64,000 nt of DNA from Tessaracoccus flavescens (GCF_001998865.1 NZ_CP019607.1:1798001-1862000); one strand, 5' to 3'. Counted from the first letter of the stretch, positions 42,589 to 52,711 are shown. A program made the numbers and translations. The notes: generated by a model from the letters alone, not told the origin.

Positions 42589-43605
42589 TTAGCGGATGGA
42601 CCAGTTGCCATCGGCCATGAGTTCGATAATGGAGGGGCCGGCCAAGAATGGGCGGCTCGCCGAGTAGGCACCAATCTCGTTGACCAGGCCTCGGTAGTCT
42701 TCCGCCGTCTCTTGGGACACGATGAAGTTGCTCTCGCCATCGTGAGTGAGGGTAAAACTCCTGGCCGGACCGTAGTACCAGAGGATGTCGCTCCCCCTGC
42801 CACTCAAGCCTGATGCGGTCAGGGTGGGTGCGGCTGAGAGTGGCTTGACGACGAGCGTCCAGTGCCCGTCGGCCTCAACGTCAAGTTTGGTGGTGTCATC
42901 GTCATAGATTCCGACTGCGCCGGCACCACGCGTGGTGCCGATCTCGTTGATCACGTAATCCGTCACGCGGTTTCCACTGTCTAGTCCGTGAACCATGAAG
43001 TTACTCTCGCCACGATGTGTTCCGATCACGTAGAGCTCCGTGGCTCCCCTCGGCAGGGTGATCGTCTTCGGGCCCGTTCCGCTGTACGTCGCGTATACGT
43101 CGTTCGTGAACCGGACCATGTTATTGAATTGCCAGCCCTCCTGCTGCACGTACGTCGTGCCAGACGAGGATGCCTTTGCGGAGATCGCCGTTCCCCAGAT
43201 GTACGAGCGGCACCCGTTGCGGCCTGTCGTCGGAGTATCGCATTGCGTGTACCACCTGCGACCGTCAGCGCTGGTCCACTCCGCGGTTTTTCCCAGGTTG
43301 TTGTTCGACCACTGGGTTCGTGGCGAAGCCTTGTAGGTGAGATTGTTGAACACCCACCCGTTGGTGCTGACGTAGCGGCCGTTCTTCAGGGAGATCTGGG
43401 TGGCGTAGATGTCGGTTCGGCAGCGGGTCACCGTCGAGGAGTACCTTTCGCATGCGGTGTTCCACTGGCGGCCGTTGACGTTGTGTTTGCCAGGCGTGAT
43501 GTAGACGTCAATGTCTGCGTTGGCGGGCTGTGCCAGAAATGCCACAGCAGAGAGCGCGACCATGGCAGCAGAGGCTGCCACTCCAAGGAGTCGACGGGGT
43601 TTCAT
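42589..43605 (-). CDS. Secreted two-repeat disulfide protein, paralog 2
   Basis: 338 residues with a Sec signal ([21 protein letters not shown]). Mature start [26 protein letters not shown], then two repeat units closing GWVFNNLTY and [10 protein letters not shown], as in the paralogs at 28388 and 53595. The C-terminal half adds two beta-sandwich-like copies ([26 protein letters not shown] and [19 protein letters not shown]), which look like carbohydrate- or surface-binding modules. Codon use seems less GC-biased than in its neighbours. It sits where a ribosomal-protein operon lost its front. Confidence 0.8.
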   Translation of the reverse strand: MKPRRLLGVAASAAMVALSAVAFLAQPANADIDVYITPGKHNVNGRQWNTACERYSSTVTRCRTDIYATQISLKNGRYVSTNGWVFNNLTYKASPRTQWSNNNLGKTAEWTSADGRRWYTQCDTPTTGRNGCRSYIWGTAISAKASSSGTTYVQQEGWQFNNMVRFTNDVYATYSGTGPKTITLPRGATELYVIGTHRGESNFMVHGLDSGNRVTDYVINEIGTTRGAGAVGIYDDDTTKLDVEADGHWTLVVKPLSAAPTLTASGLSGRGSDILWYYGPARSFTLTHDGESNFIVSQETAEDYRGLVNEIGAYSASRPFLAGPSIIELMADGNWSIR

Positions 43606-43684
43606 GCACGGAGCATAGGACAGCGCTCAGACCTTTCTCACGAATTGTCGCTCAGAAAGCCATGCGCAAATAGCTGGTTGAGGA

Positions 43685-43822
43685 GTGAAGCTCTGCTCCA
43701 CCGCGGGCACCGGCTACACCTACGTCACCCGGAAGAACCGGCGGAACTCGCCGGACCGGCTGGCGCTTTCCAAGTACGACCCCGTCGTGCGCAGGCACGT
43801 CGAGTTCAAGGAGGCCCGCTGA
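43685..43822 (+). pseudogene. rpmG: 5'-truncated ribosomal protein L33 gene
   Basis: 45 codons from GTG 43685 give [45 protein letters not shown], a clear L33, but about ten N-terminal residues are missing. The upstream sequence does not resemble L33. It is the second gene of the usual L28-L33-S14 alternative operon; L28 is absent. It might still be translated, but the start has no good ribosome site. Confidence 0.75.
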
Positions 43823-44121
43823 TGGCGAGCAAGGCGAAGATCGCGGCCAACCAGCGGCGCAAGGGCATCGTCGCGCGCTATGCGGCCCGGCGTGCGGAAC
43901 TCAAGGAGCAGGTGCGCACCGGCACACCCGAGCAGCGGGAGGCCGCCCGGCGCGGGCTAAGCGCGCTTCCCCGCGATGCCAGCCCGGTGCGGGTCCGGAA
44001 CCGGGACGCGATCGACGGTCGGCCGCGTGGCTACCTCCGCAAGGCAGGCGTGTCGAGGGTCCGCTTCCGCAAGCTCGCGCACGCAGGAGAACTGCCCGGG
44101 ATCACCAAGTCGTCCTGGTGA
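43822..44121 (+). CDS. rpsN: Ribosomal protein S14, alternative type
   Basis: 99 residues, complete: [26 protein letters not shown], then [50 protein letters not shown]. It is the long, zinc-free S14 that in actinobacteria replaces the zinc-ribbon form under zinc limitation, normally under Zur. The ATG overlaps the L33 stop (TGATG). Since L28 and the operon front are gone, its expression is doubtful. Confidence 0.9.
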   Translation: MASKAKIAANQRRKGIVARYAARRAELKEQVRTGTPEQREAARRGLSALPRDASPVRVRNRDAIDGRPRGYLRKAGVSRVRFRKLAHAGELPGITKSSW

Positions 44122-44136
44122 GCCAGAGCCAGGACG

Positions 44137-45090
44137 TCATCTGGTCGCGGCGAGCAGCGCCCGGCGGAGCAGGGCCGGGTCGCCGAGGCGGTGGCGGAGC
44201 GTGCGTTCCAAGCCGCTGACCGGGTAGAGATTCTGTGGGGCCCGCGGGTCCTTGAACGGCTCGCTCGCGTACCTGGGCAGGACGGCCTGCGAGAGGTGGG
44301 CCAGTGCCGCGGCCTCCTCCTTGGACAGGTCGGCGGAGCATTCGACGCGGACGATGCCCGCCCACGGCGAGCCAGAGGCTCCGGGCAGCCGCAGGTACCA
44401 GGAGTAGCGCTCCCAGGTGGTCTCCAGCAGGAAGACGGGGGTGCGTTCGCCCGCCTGGAGTTGGCCGACGACGCGATTCAGTTCGGACGGCAGGTAGGCC
44501 GACTGGTGCGACTTGATCACGCCGATCGCGCGCGGCACCTTCGCCCGCCCGTGCAGGGGGCCGTCGATCACCAGCAGATCGTCCGCGTCGTCCGGGGAGA
44601 CGGCGCGCGCATTGGCGGCGCAGATGATCTCCAACTCGGCCAGCTTCTGCTGGAGCGCGAGCGACAAGACGTCGAAGACCTGCCGGTTCGGATCGGGCTT
44701 GGCGTGCACGGCGCTCCAGGACCCGAGCCGGGTGGAGATGTTGTCGGCGTCGTCGGAGGTCGTGAGCATGGCCCTGCGCACCTCCGCGATCTCGACGGTC
44801 GCGCCCTTAGTCGTCGAGCGCACGACTCCCGCGGCGTACGAGGCGCACAGGCCCGGCTCGGCGTCTCCGCCCAGCTCGGGGCTGATCCATAGGCGCGCCT
44901 CGATCCGGCGCACCCCGTCGACGAAAAGGATCGTCGGAGGCGCCTTCACGCCGTTCGGTGCGATCGGTGACCACCTCTCGGCCGGGCGCTCCACCGTCGG
45001 GTCGAGCTGGTTGACCGACTCCGCGAGTTCCTCGACCTCCTCCAGGCTGGAGCCGTAGCTCGGTGCCCAGCCATCCACCATGAAGTGCAT
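44137..45090 (-). CDS. NurA-like nuclease, partner of the HerA-like ATPase
   Basis: 317 residues. PPTILFVDGVRRIEARLWI (about residues 52-70) matches the first acidic motif of the NurA fold (aVDGSRR). Further acidic and basic motifs are DDLLVIDGPLHGRAKVPRAIGVIKSHQSAYL and WAGIVRVECSAD. NurA nucleases resect DNA 5' ends together with HerA. Assignment rests on these motifs and on the neighbours SbcC, SbcD and a HerA-like ATPase. The start overlaps the sbcC stop by 1 bp, consistent with one operon. Confidence 0.68.
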   Translation of the reverse strand: MHFMVDGWAPSYGSSLEEVEELAESVNQLDPTVERPAERWSPIAPNGVKAPPTILFVDGVRRIEARLWISPELGGDAEPGLCASYAAGVVRSTTKGATVEIAEVRRAMLTTSDDADNISTRLGSWSAVHAKPDPNRQVFDVLSLALQQKLAELEIICAANARAVSPDDADDLLVIDGPLHGRAKVPRAIGVIKSHQSAYLPSELNRVVGQLQAGERTPVFLLETTWERYSWYLRLPGASGSPWAGIVRVECSADLSKEEAAALAHLSQAVLPRYASEPFKDPRAPQNLYPVSGLERTLRHRLGDPALLRRALLAATR

Positions 45091-48000
45091 CAGCCCTCCC
45101 GCACGACGGTGGACGTCCGGGAGGTGCGGCTGACCGTGAACCTGGTGGGGATCCGCTCCGCCAGACCTTGGACGTGGGTGACCACGCCGACCAGCCGGTC
45201 GCCCTGGGCGAGCCGCTCGAGGGTCAGCGCGACCACTTCGAGACTGTCCGGGTCGAGCGATCCGAAGCCCTCATCGAGGAAGATCGAGTCGAGCTTTGCC
45301 GCGTTCGACGACATCGACGACAGTTCCGCCGACAGTGCGAGCGCGAGGGCGAGGCTCGCCTGGAACGTCTCGCCGCCCGAAAGGGTCCGGACGGAGCGCC
45401 GCGCCTCGGCGTCGGTGTGGTCGATCACATGGAACTCGCCCTTGTCGTGCGAGAGCGTGAACTGCCCACCCGAGAGCTCGAGCAACGAGGACGAGGCCGC
45501 CTCCACCAGGACGTCGAGCGCCGCCCCGGCGAGCCAGCGCTGGAACTTCTTCGCGCTCAGGTGATCGGCGAGCATCGACGCGACCTGACGGCGCTGCTCG
45601 GCCTCCGCGCGCTGTTCGTGAAGCCCCGCCAGCCGCTCAAGGTCACGGGTGATCGCCGCGTGCCGGTCCCGTGCCCGCGCCGACTCGGTGGCCACGGCTA
45701 CCGCGGCCTGCGACGCGGACGACACCTCGAGTCCGCCGTCGAGGGCAGCCCCGGTCAGCGCCTGTTCGGCAGAGATGACAGCCGCGGCGGCCTCGGTGGC
45801 GGCCGTCTCGGCCTTCGCCAGCGTCTCGTCTGCGGAGGACCTCGCGGTCGCCGCCCACTTGGCCAGCGCCGCCCAGGCCGCGGGCAGATCCGACGTGTCG
45901 ACGGCGGGGGCGCCGAGCGGGACCAGCGGCTCGCGCGTCTCCCGGAGCTGGGCGTCTGCCGTCGCGAGTTCGTCGCGCAGCGCCCGCTCGGCGGCGACCG
46001 CCGCGTCGCGCGCCCGCCCGGCCGCTCGCAGCCCGTCCAGGGCCGTCCGCTCCGCGCGCTCGAGCCCGCTGAGGATCTCCAGCGACGCGCCGACCTCCGC
46101 GGCATCCGGCGCCCCGTCCAGAAGCTGGGTCAACTGCTCCGAGCGTTCGTGCGCGCGAGACAGTGCTGCCTCCGCGCGCAGCAACGCGGACCTCGCCGCG
46201 TCGGCCGCAGCGGTGACGCGCGTGCGCTCGGCCGCGGCATCGCTCAGGGCCTTGTCTGCCGCGGATCGTGCTGCGGCAGTCGTCTCGCGGGTGGAGGTCG
46301 CCTCGGGAAGCGCGACGGTGTCCAGGTCGGCGAGCGCGGTCGACGCCCACGCAGTGAGCTCGTGCCATGACTCCTGGAGCGAGCCGGCTTCGGCGACCGG
46401 GGCACCGTAGGCCAGGACCGAGCCGCGCGCCTCGCGCAGGGCGGTGAGGGCGTCGCGGCGTTCCGCCTCGAGGGCCGAGGCCTGAGTGACGGCGGAGGAG
46501 TGGGCCGCGCGAGCCTCGGCCCGGGCCGCAGCCGCGGTCTCCGCGACGTCCCGCGCCTTGGCGATCTTCGCGAGCGCGCCGACCGCCGCCTCGCGCAACT
46601 GGGCCGGGTCGCCGCCGTCGGGTACCAGCGTTGAGAGCTGCGCCCTCGCATCGGCGAGGGCTCTCGCCTGGGCTGCGACCTCGGCCTCTGCGCGGGTCAC
46701 GGCCTCCCGGGCGCTGCGCGCCGCGAGCTCGGCCTGGCGGAGCCTTCCGTCGGCTGCATCGGCCTCTGCCGCGTCGATCGGAGCGGGGAGGGTGGCGACG
46801 GTGGTCGTGCAGACCGGGCACTCGTGCCCGACCTCGAGGCTCGCGCGCAGCCCGGCCGCGGTGACGAGCAGGCGGGCCGCCTCGGCGTGAGCGCGCGCGG
46901 CGGTCACGTCGGCCTCGGAGGTCTGGGCCATGACGTGGGCGTCACCGAGAGCGGTCGCGGCGGTCGCCGAGCGACGCGTCAGATCCTCGATCCTCGCCTG
47001 GAGTGTGACGGCGCTCTCGAGCCGCGAGGCGTGTGCCGACAGCTCGGCAGGGTCGCCCGTTGCGCGGAGTGCGGCGCGGGCCGCGTCCTCTGCCGCCTCG
47101 GCCTCGGCGAGCGCGTCTGCCGCCGCGCCGACCGCGCTGCTGGCCCCGTCCAGCCGTTGCGCCAGATCGTCGAGCCCCTCCGGAGCCATGAGGGACGCGA
47201 TGGCTTCGCGCCGGGCGATCAGGGCGGTCAGCGCGGCGTCGGCCGCCTCGACCTCGCGTGCCGCGGCTGCCTGGGCCGAGAACGCGGTCGACCACGCGGC
47301 CTCCGCGGAGAGCCTCGCCTCGTCGGCCAGCGTGACGCCCGATGCCGTCCGTTCAACGTCCGATTCGAGCGCCGGCAGCGAGCCGACGAGGGTGCCGAGC
47401 TCGGCCCACTGGTCGCGCATCCGCTCGAGCAGGCTGCGGTTGCCGCCGGCCTCGAGCGCCTCACGGGCCGCGCTGTAAGCCGCCTCGGCCTCCGCGGCGG
47501 CGACGCGTCGGCGTTCGGCCTCGTCTCGGACGGTGGCCGAGCGTTCAGCGAGGTCGTTGATGCCTTCGGGGATCTGCACCGCCTCGAGCCTGCGCACGTT
47601 TGCCGCTGCGGCTGTCGCGGACTCGCCGGCCCTACGGGCGCCGTCACGGGCACCGTCGACCTTGGCCCGGAGGCTCTCGATGCGCTCCGACAACAGACGT
47701 AGCTCCTCGACGCGGGCCGCGGCCTCGTCTGCGGACTCCTTCGTCGTGCCGCCCAGGTCGCCGATCCGGGCGCCGATGGCGACCAGTTCCGAGTCGGCGG
47801 CACTGCGCCGGGCGCCTGCCGCCCGCATCACGATGTCGTACTGATGGGCGCCCAGCAACTTAAGCAGGATGACCTGGCGTTCGCCCACCGTCGCGTTGAG
47901 GAACTCGGCGAACCGCCCCTGGGGCAGGACGACGGCCTTCGTGAAGTCGTCGAACGACAGGCCGAGCAGTTCCTCGACAGCCGGTGTGACGTCTCGCACC

Positions 48001-48383
48001 TCGGAGGCGAGGACGTCGACCTCGTCGCTCGTCGCGCTCGGCTTCAACGGGTCGTCGAAGCGCTCCAGAACGGCGGACTTCTGCTGGATGTTCTGCCCCA
48101 CGCGTCGCACCTCGCGGGCGACCTGGAAGCGCTGATCTCCGACGTCGAAGACGAGCCGCACGGTCGCCTTCGTCGTCGTGGGGGCGAGCGCGTACTGCAC
48201 CGAGTTGGCGCGACCCCACCGCGGCGCTGAGCCGTACAGCGCGAACACCATGGCGTCGATCACCGTCGACTTGCCCGCTCCCGTCGGGCCGACGAGCGCG
48301 AAGTAGTCGGCGCCGTCGAAGTCGACCGTCGTCTGGGAGCGGAAGGACGCGAACCCGTCCATCTCGAGCCGGACCGGGCGCAT
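45090..48383 (-). CDS. sbcC: Exonuclease subunit SbcC (Rad50-like)
   Basis: 1097 residues. N-terminal ATPase half with GPTGAGKSTVIDAM. Two long coiled coils very rich in Ala/Glu/Arg flank the zinc hook GHECPVC near the middle. The C-terminal half has the signature LSGGETFQASLALALALSAEL and Walker B KLDSIFLDEGFGSLD. With SbcD it forms the Mre11-Rad50-type complex that opens hairpins and trims blocked ends. Start overlaps the sbcD stop by 1 bp. Confidence 0.96.
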   Translation of the reverse strand: MRPVRLEMDGFASFRSQTTVDFDGADYFALVGPTGAGKSTVIDAMVFALYGSAPRWGRANSVQYALAPTTTKATVRLVFDVGDQRFQVAREVRRVGQNIQQKSAVLERFDDPLKPSATSDEVDVLASEVRDVTPAVEELLGLSFDDFTKAVVLPQGRFAEFLNATVGERQVILLKLLGAHQYDIVMRAAGARRSAADSELVAIGARIGDLGGTTKESADEAAARVEELRLLSERIESLRAKVDGARDGARRAGESATAAAANVRRLEAVQIPEGINDLAERSATVRDEAERRRVAAAEAEAAYSAAREALEAGGNRSLLERMRDQWAELGTLVGSLPALESDVERTASGVTLADEARLSAEAAWSTAFSAQAAAAREVEAADAALTALIARREAIASLMAPEGLDDLAQRLDGASSAVGAAADALAEAEAAEDAARAALRATGDPAELSAHASRLESAVTLQARIEDLTRRSATAATALGDAHVMAQTSEADVTAARAHAEAARLLVTAAGLRASLEVGHECPVCTTTVATLPAPIDAAEADAADGRLRQAELAARSAREAVTRAEAEVAAQARALADARAQLSTLVPDGGDPAQLREAAVGALAKIAKARDVAETAAAARAEARAAHSSAVTQASALEAERRDALTALREARGSVLAYGAPVAEAGSLQESWHELTAWASTALADLDTVALPEATSTRETTAAARSAADKALSDAAAERTRVTAAADAARSALLRAEAALSRAHERSEQLTQLLDGAPDAAEVGASLEILSGLERAERTALDGLRAAGRARDAAVAAERALRDELATADAQLRETREPLVPLGAPAVDTSDLPAAWAALAKWAATARSSADETLAKAETAATEAAAAVISAEQALTGAALDGGLEVSSASQAAVAVATESARARDRHAAITRDLERLAGLHEQRAEAEQRRQVASMLADHLSAKKFQRWLAGAALDVLVEAASSSLLELSGGQFTLSHDKGEFHVIDHTDAEARRSVRTLSGGETFQASLALALALSAELSSMSSNAAKLDSIFLDEGFGSLDPDSLEVVALTLERLAQGDRLVGVVTHVQGLAERIPTRFTVSRTSRTSTVVREG

Positions 48384-49537
48384 CAGTTCACCCCCGTCGT
48401 CTCGTCGAGCAGGTCGGAGAACAGCGCTGTCAGGCGCGGATCTTCGATGCCCACCTCATCGCAGTAGGCCGCGAAGAGGTCGCGCGGCGAGCGCGTGGTG
48501 TGCTGGGCTGTGTGGCGCTGCTCCGTCTGGGCAAAGTCGGGGTGGATCCGCACCTCCAAGGCGTTGGGTAGGGCGTCGAGCACCTCGTCGCGCAGGCCGG
48601 CCCGGGTGCGTTCCTCGACGATGACCCGCAGGTAGTCGTCTCCGTAGTCGGCGGAGGCGGCCTTCAGCAGTTCGACGGTGCCGGAGACGGTGCGCAGGCG
48701 CCGCCCGGCGGTGATCGGGATGTCGGTGACCTTGGCCGGTGTCGTCGGGGAGACCTCGACGAGGCAGACGACCGAGGTGTTCTCCTGTTCGCCGAAGTCG
48801 ACGGCGAGCGGCGCACCCGAGTAGTGCACGGGGGCGGGGGCTGGGATCTGCTGGCGGCGATGGAGGTGGCCCAGCGCCACGTAGTGGGAGTTGATCGGGA
48901 ACGACTGAGCGGAGACGTGGTACTCGAAGATCGACTGGGCCTCGCGCTCGCCACCACCCATCACCCCGCCGGTGCAGGTCAGGTGGGCCATCACGATGTT
49001 GACGGTGTCGGCCCGGAACGACTCGGCGAGCGCCGCGATGATGTCTCGGACGGACTGCTCATAGCGCCCGGCGTTCTCCGACGGGGTGCCGGTGACGATC
49101 TCCTCGGAGCCGACGATGTGGCGCCGGGAGACGAACGGGAGCAGGGCGACAACGGCCTCCTCGCCGGTCGAGCGGGCGGTGAATCGGTGCACGCCGCCCT
49201 CCTGGGCGGCGCGGACCTGACCCGTGTACTCGATGCCGGCGGCGGCCATCAGTTGGCGCAGCGCCTCGAAGCTGCGGGCATGGTCGTGGTTGCCCGCGAT
49301 GACGACGACCTCGATGCCGGAGGTGGCCAGCTTCAGCAGGGCGGAGTTGACCAGCCGCTGCGCGTCGGCGCTGGGAGCGGCAGTGTCGTACAGGTCGCCC
49401 GCGATGAGGATCGCGTCGACCTCCTCGCGGAGGGCAACGTCGATGATCTCGGCCAGGACCGCGCGCTGTTCGTCGAGCCGGTTGCGGCCCTTGAGCGTCT
49501 TGCCGACGTGCCAGTCAGCGGTGTGCAGGAACTTCAC
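48383..49537 (-). CDS. sbcD: Exonuclease subunit SbcD (Mre11-like)
   Basis: 384 residues from GTG 49537, with AGGAG upstream; earlier in-frame codons overlap the HerA-like gene and are not conserved-looking. Phosphoesterase motifs are KFLHTADWHVGKTL, LIAGDLYDTAAP, VVIAGNHDHARS and ALGHLHRRQ, with all metal ligands present. The C-terminal capping region is normal in length. It is the nuclease partner of SbcC, with 8 bp between its start and the HerA-like stop. Confidence 0.95.
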   Translation of the reverse strand: MKFLHTADWHVGKTLKGRNRLDEQRAVLAEIIDVALREEVDAILIAGDLYDTAAPSADAQRLVNSALLKLATSGIEVVVIAGNHDHARSFEALRQLMAAAGIEYTGQVRAAQEGGVHRFTARSTGEEAVVALLPFVSRRHIVGSEEIVTGTPSENAGRYEQSVRDIIAALAESFRADTVNIVMAHLTCTGGVMGGGEREAQSIFEYHVSAQSFPINSHYVALGHLHRRQQIPAPAPVHYSGAPLAVDFGEQENTSVVCLVEVSPTTPAKVTDIPITAGRRLRTVSGTVELLKAASADYGDDYLRVIVEERTRAGLRDEVLDALPNALEVRIHPDFAQTEQRHTAQHTTRSPRDLFAAYCDEVGIEDPRLTALFSDLLDETTGVN

Positions 49538-49545
49538 GAGGCTCC

Positions 49546-51255
49546 TCAGAAGGGTGCCGGGTCGGCGTCTCGGGCCATGCGCGACATGATGCACGACGCG
49601 CCCGCCGACTCCGGGGCGGTCTCGGACTGGCGGGTCGCCCACGCCGGGAACGGGAACTCGACGGCGAGCGGGACGGGAAGCTCAGGCTGGGAGACGAACA
49701 TCGCCCCTGGCTTCGCGAGGGTCGCGCGTTGGCGCTGCGAGGCGGGCAGGAAGCCGTACTCGGGGCGTCCGGCCTCTGCCGGGTCGAGCCTGCCGACGAT
49801 CCGGATCGACGAGTTCGACACGATCCGGCGCTCCACCTCGGAGGCCGTCTGCTGGGCGCCGATCAGGATGATGCCCAGCGAGCGGCCGCGCTCGGCGATG
49901 TCGAGCAGCACCTCTTTGATGGGCGAGTTCCCCTCGCGCGGGGCGTGCTTGTTGAGCTCGTCCAGCATGGTGAACAGCAGCCCACCTGCGCCTGCGCGTT
50001 CCTTCGCCTCGGTCTCGGAGCGCAGCACCACGCCGACGACGAACCGCTGGGCGCGGTCGGGCAGGTTGTGCAGGTCGACGACGGTGACCCGGCTGTTCGC
50101 CGTCGACACCTGTCGCTTGTCCGCCCCGCCCGCAAGGTCGCCCCGGATGATTGGGCCGAGTGGCTTCAGGGAGGAGCGCAGCCGGCGGATGAAGGCGTTG
50201 ACCGAGCCGGCCGTCGTGGCTGCGCCCGCCCAGTCGGCCTTCGTCGCGTCGTCCTGCAGCCGGTCGGCGATGAACTCGACCAGTTCCGCGTAGGTGCGGA
50301 TCTGGGTGCCGCCGATCGACACGGCCCCGTCGGTGCCTGCTGCCTTCGCCTCGCGCCGCAGCTGGGCTGCGACCTGATGGATGACGAGCGTGTACTGGTT
50401 GCGGTCGTCCTCGGCGTCGGCGAAGACGTAGGGGAGCAGTTCCTTCTGGCAGAACTCGGCGAGCGTCCACCAGAAGGCGTCGACCCCACTGGTGCGGCCC
50501 GAGACGTGCGGTCGACCGGTCTGGTCGCCCGGCGTCGGTGGCGCGAAGAAGCGGACCGAGTCGAACGGGACGGCGGGGAGCCCGAGGCGGGCGTATTGCG
50601 CGCGCATCGTGTCGTCGAGCTTGACGTTCGGCTTGTCCAGGAACATCAGGTCCTCGCCCTTGACGGCGAAGATGAGGGCCTTCGCGGCGAGGGAGCGGTC
50701 GCCGAGTACGCCCGAGGAGAAGATCGAGTGGAGCAGGAACAGCGCGAAGCTGGTCTTGGTCGCCACCCCGGAGATGCCCGAGATCGACACGTGGGCGCCG
50801 CGGGTGCCGTCGAGGAAGTCGAGGTTGACGAACACAGGCTCCCCGTCGCGGCCGAGCCCGACGACGACCTTCTTGTCCATCGAGTCGAAGTAGAGGGCGC
50901 GGTCGCGGACGGCTCCGGTCGCGCGGCGTGCCGGGATGCCTGGCATGGGCGGCACGTAGACCTCCGGGTCGACCCGCGTCGTGGTCACCTCGGCCACCTC
51001 CTGGGTGTTGGCCGGGAGCACGCCGTCGGCGATCAGGAACGCGTCGGAGCCGAAGCTCGCACCCTCGTGACGGGCGACGACCTGGGTGACGACCCCCGAC
51101 GTGCGCACCGGACCGACGCCGGGGACCTCCCGCTCGGTGGTGACGACGTCGTCGAGCTGCAGGTACGCATCCGGCCCGACGGCCACGCTGAACTTGAGGG
51201 GCGTCGAGTCGCTTGTGCCGGCAACGAGGCCGACCGAGTCGTCGTGGAGTGTCAT
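49546..51255 (-). CDS. HerA-like DNA-pumping ATPase
   Basis: 569 residues. An N-terminal HAS-barrel-like region (VGLVAGTSDSTPLKFSVAVGPDAYLQLDD) is followed by an FtsK/HerA ATPase. Its P-loop is variant (SISGISGVATKTSFALFLL, G-x-x-G-x-x-TK-T) and its Walker B is GGLLFTMLDELNKHAP, then SLGIILIGAQQTASEVERRIVSNSSIRIVGRLD with the arginine finger region. HerA hexamers translocate DNA for NurA and Mre11-Rad50. It heads the minus-strand unit HerA-SbcD-SbcC-NurA-like. Confidence 0.88.
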   Translation of the reverse strand: MTLHDDSVGLVAGTSDSTPLKFSVAVGPDAYLQLDDVVTTEREVPGVGPVRTSGVVTQVVARHEGASFGSDAFLIADGVLPANTQEVAEVTTTRVDPEVYVPPMPGIPARRATGAVRDRALYFDSMDKKVVVGLGRDGEPVFVNLDFLDGTRGAHVSISGISGVATKTSFALFLLHSIFSSGVLGDRSLAAKALIFAVKGEDLMFLDKPNVKLDDTMRAQYARLGLPAVPFDSVRFFAPPTPGDQTGRPHVSGRTSGVDAFWWTLAEFCQKELLPYVFADAEDDRNQYTLVIHQVAAQLRREAKAAGTDGAVSIGGTQIRTYAELVEFIADRLQDDATKADWAGAATTAGSVNAFIRRLRSSLKPLGPIIRGDLAGGADKRQVSTANSRVTVVDLHNLPDRAQRFVVGVVLRSETEAKERAGAGGLLFTMLDELNKHAPREGNSPIKEVLLDIAERGRSLGIILIGAQQTASEVERRIVSNSSIRIVGRLDPAEAGRPEYGFLPASQRQRATLAKPGAMFVSQPELPVPLAVEFPFPAWATRQSETAPESAGASCIMSRMARDADPAPF

Positions 51256-51343
51256 GTGCCCTTCCGCGTCGGTGATGTGGCCACCGTAGCGCCGTCCACC
51301 GACAGACGGTGAAGCAGCCGGGCGGTCTCACCAGATGTCTGGC

Positions 51344-52711
51344 TCAGGAGGAGATGACCTGCTCGGGCCGCCGGTAGGTGATCTCGCCCTCGTACTCCGC
51401 CACTGTCGAGTCGAGCATCACGTCGAGATCGCCACCGTGGTTCGCCTGTGCCATGCGGCGGGCCGTCTCGGCGAGGATGCGACCGTTGATGAGCACAACC
51501 GGGTACTGGTCGTCGATGATCTCGATCTGGGCCTGCTTGGAGAAGGATCCGGTCGTCACGTAGACCCCGATCCAACCTCGCCGCAGCCGCGCGACCAGGC
51601 GGGCAACCTGTTCCGGCGAGATGGAGGAGTTCGGCTTGATGCACTTCGCCTGGCCGAGCACGACGACGGGGGTGCTCGCGGAGAGCGAACCCATGTCGAT
51701 GCGACCGACGAAGTCCACGCCACCATCTCCCGACGGACGCGACAGCCAGCCCTGTTTGTAGCGCGCGCCCGACTCGCGGAGCACCTCCGCCGCGACGCGG
51801 GAGGCCAGGAGTTCGAACGCATGCTTGCGTCCGTCGTAGAAGCGGTACAGCTTGGCGAGCACATTGGCCTCGGCGGTCCCCGGGAGTGGTTGCTGGTCCG
51901 CGGATGTCTTCACCGGACTGGTGTGGACCCGTCGCCGGATCCCAGGGATCGCGACCCTTCCCTTGGCGATCCAGTCCTTCCATCGTTGCGGAGCATGCTT
52001 GAGTGACTCCTCTGCAGAGAGCAACGGATCGCGTCGGTCATCGAGCCAGCGGAGGTCGATTCCGTCCACTGTCAGGTCGGATACGACCGCGAGGTCAAGC
52101 GCGATGTTCGGGAAGCTCTTGCCGGTCGCCGGGTCGCGCTGCACGACGTGTTCCAGGCGCTCGATGATCGCGGCACCGCAGAACTCGACGTGTCCCTTTT
52201 GGATCTGCCGTCCGCCGCGGTGAACCGAGACCGATCGGAACAGGAGCAACGGTGGCGCGAGCAGCCGTTCCTCACGAGTGGTCCCTGCGTGGAGCCGCAT
52301 GGCGTCCAGCAGCATGGCGTTGCCCCGCGTTGCTCCGGGCGCGCCCGTCGTTGTCGGCTTGTGGTCTCCGAAGTAGCGGACGTGCCCGTGGTCGAGGTCG
52401 AACTCGTCGTGCCAGGGGTTGGTCTCGTGGCCGGCCTTCCACGGGCTGGAACGGATGGCGATCAGGGATCGTCGCGGACCATCGCTCGCGACCGTGAGGG
52501 CAGGCGCGTTGATTCCAGCCTCGAGCATCACCTTGCGAATGTTCAGATGATCGGGGCTCATCAACCAGTGGTAGTTGGGGTAGCCGTCAAGCATCTGGTC
52601 GCTCTGGTTGGCGCCTTGGGCGTAGCGAAGCTCGTCGTGAACGAGGACGTAGCGCGGTCCTCCGAGCACGGGAGGCTGGCTCGGCCACAGCTCGTCGAAC
52701 TCGTCGCCCAC
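51344..52711 (-). CDS. Probable modification-dependent restriction endonuclease (AspBHI/Mrr-like)
   Basis: 455 residues from GTG 52711, with AGGAGGG upstream. The C-terminal PD-(D/E)xK core is Mrr-like: SGDGGVDFVGRIDMG, then VVVLGQAKC and EQVARLVARLRRGWIGVYVTTGSFS. The N-terminal half (NAPALTVASDGPRRSLIAIRSSPWKAG, HVRYFGDHKP) resembles the AspBHI-type reader domain that binds 5-methylcytosine. It would cut modified foreign DNA. It lies 88 bp from the HerA-like gene and has displaced the front of a response regulator. Confidence 0.68.
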   Translation of the reverse strand: MGDEFDELWPSQPPVLGGPRYVLVHDELRYAQGANQSDQMLDGYPNYHWLMSPDHLNIRKVMLEAGINAPALTVASDGPRRSLIAIRSSPWKAGHETNPWHDEFDLDHGHVRYFGDHKPTTTGAPGATRGNAMLLDAMRLHAGTTREERLLAPPLLLFRSVSVHRGGRQIQKGHVEFCGAAIIERLEHVVQRDPATGKSFPNIALDLAVVSDLTVDGIDLRWLDDRRDPLLSAEESLKHAPQRWKDWIAKGRVAIPGIRRRVHTSPVKTSADQQPLPGTAEANVLAKLYRFYDGRKHAFELLASRVAAEVLRESGARYKQGWLSRPSGDGGVDFVGRIDMGSLSASTPVVVLGQAKCIKPNSSISPEQVARLVARLRRGWIGVYVTTGSFSKQAQIEIIDDQYPVVLINGRILAETARRMAQANHGGDLDVMLDSTVAEYEGEITYRRPEQVISS

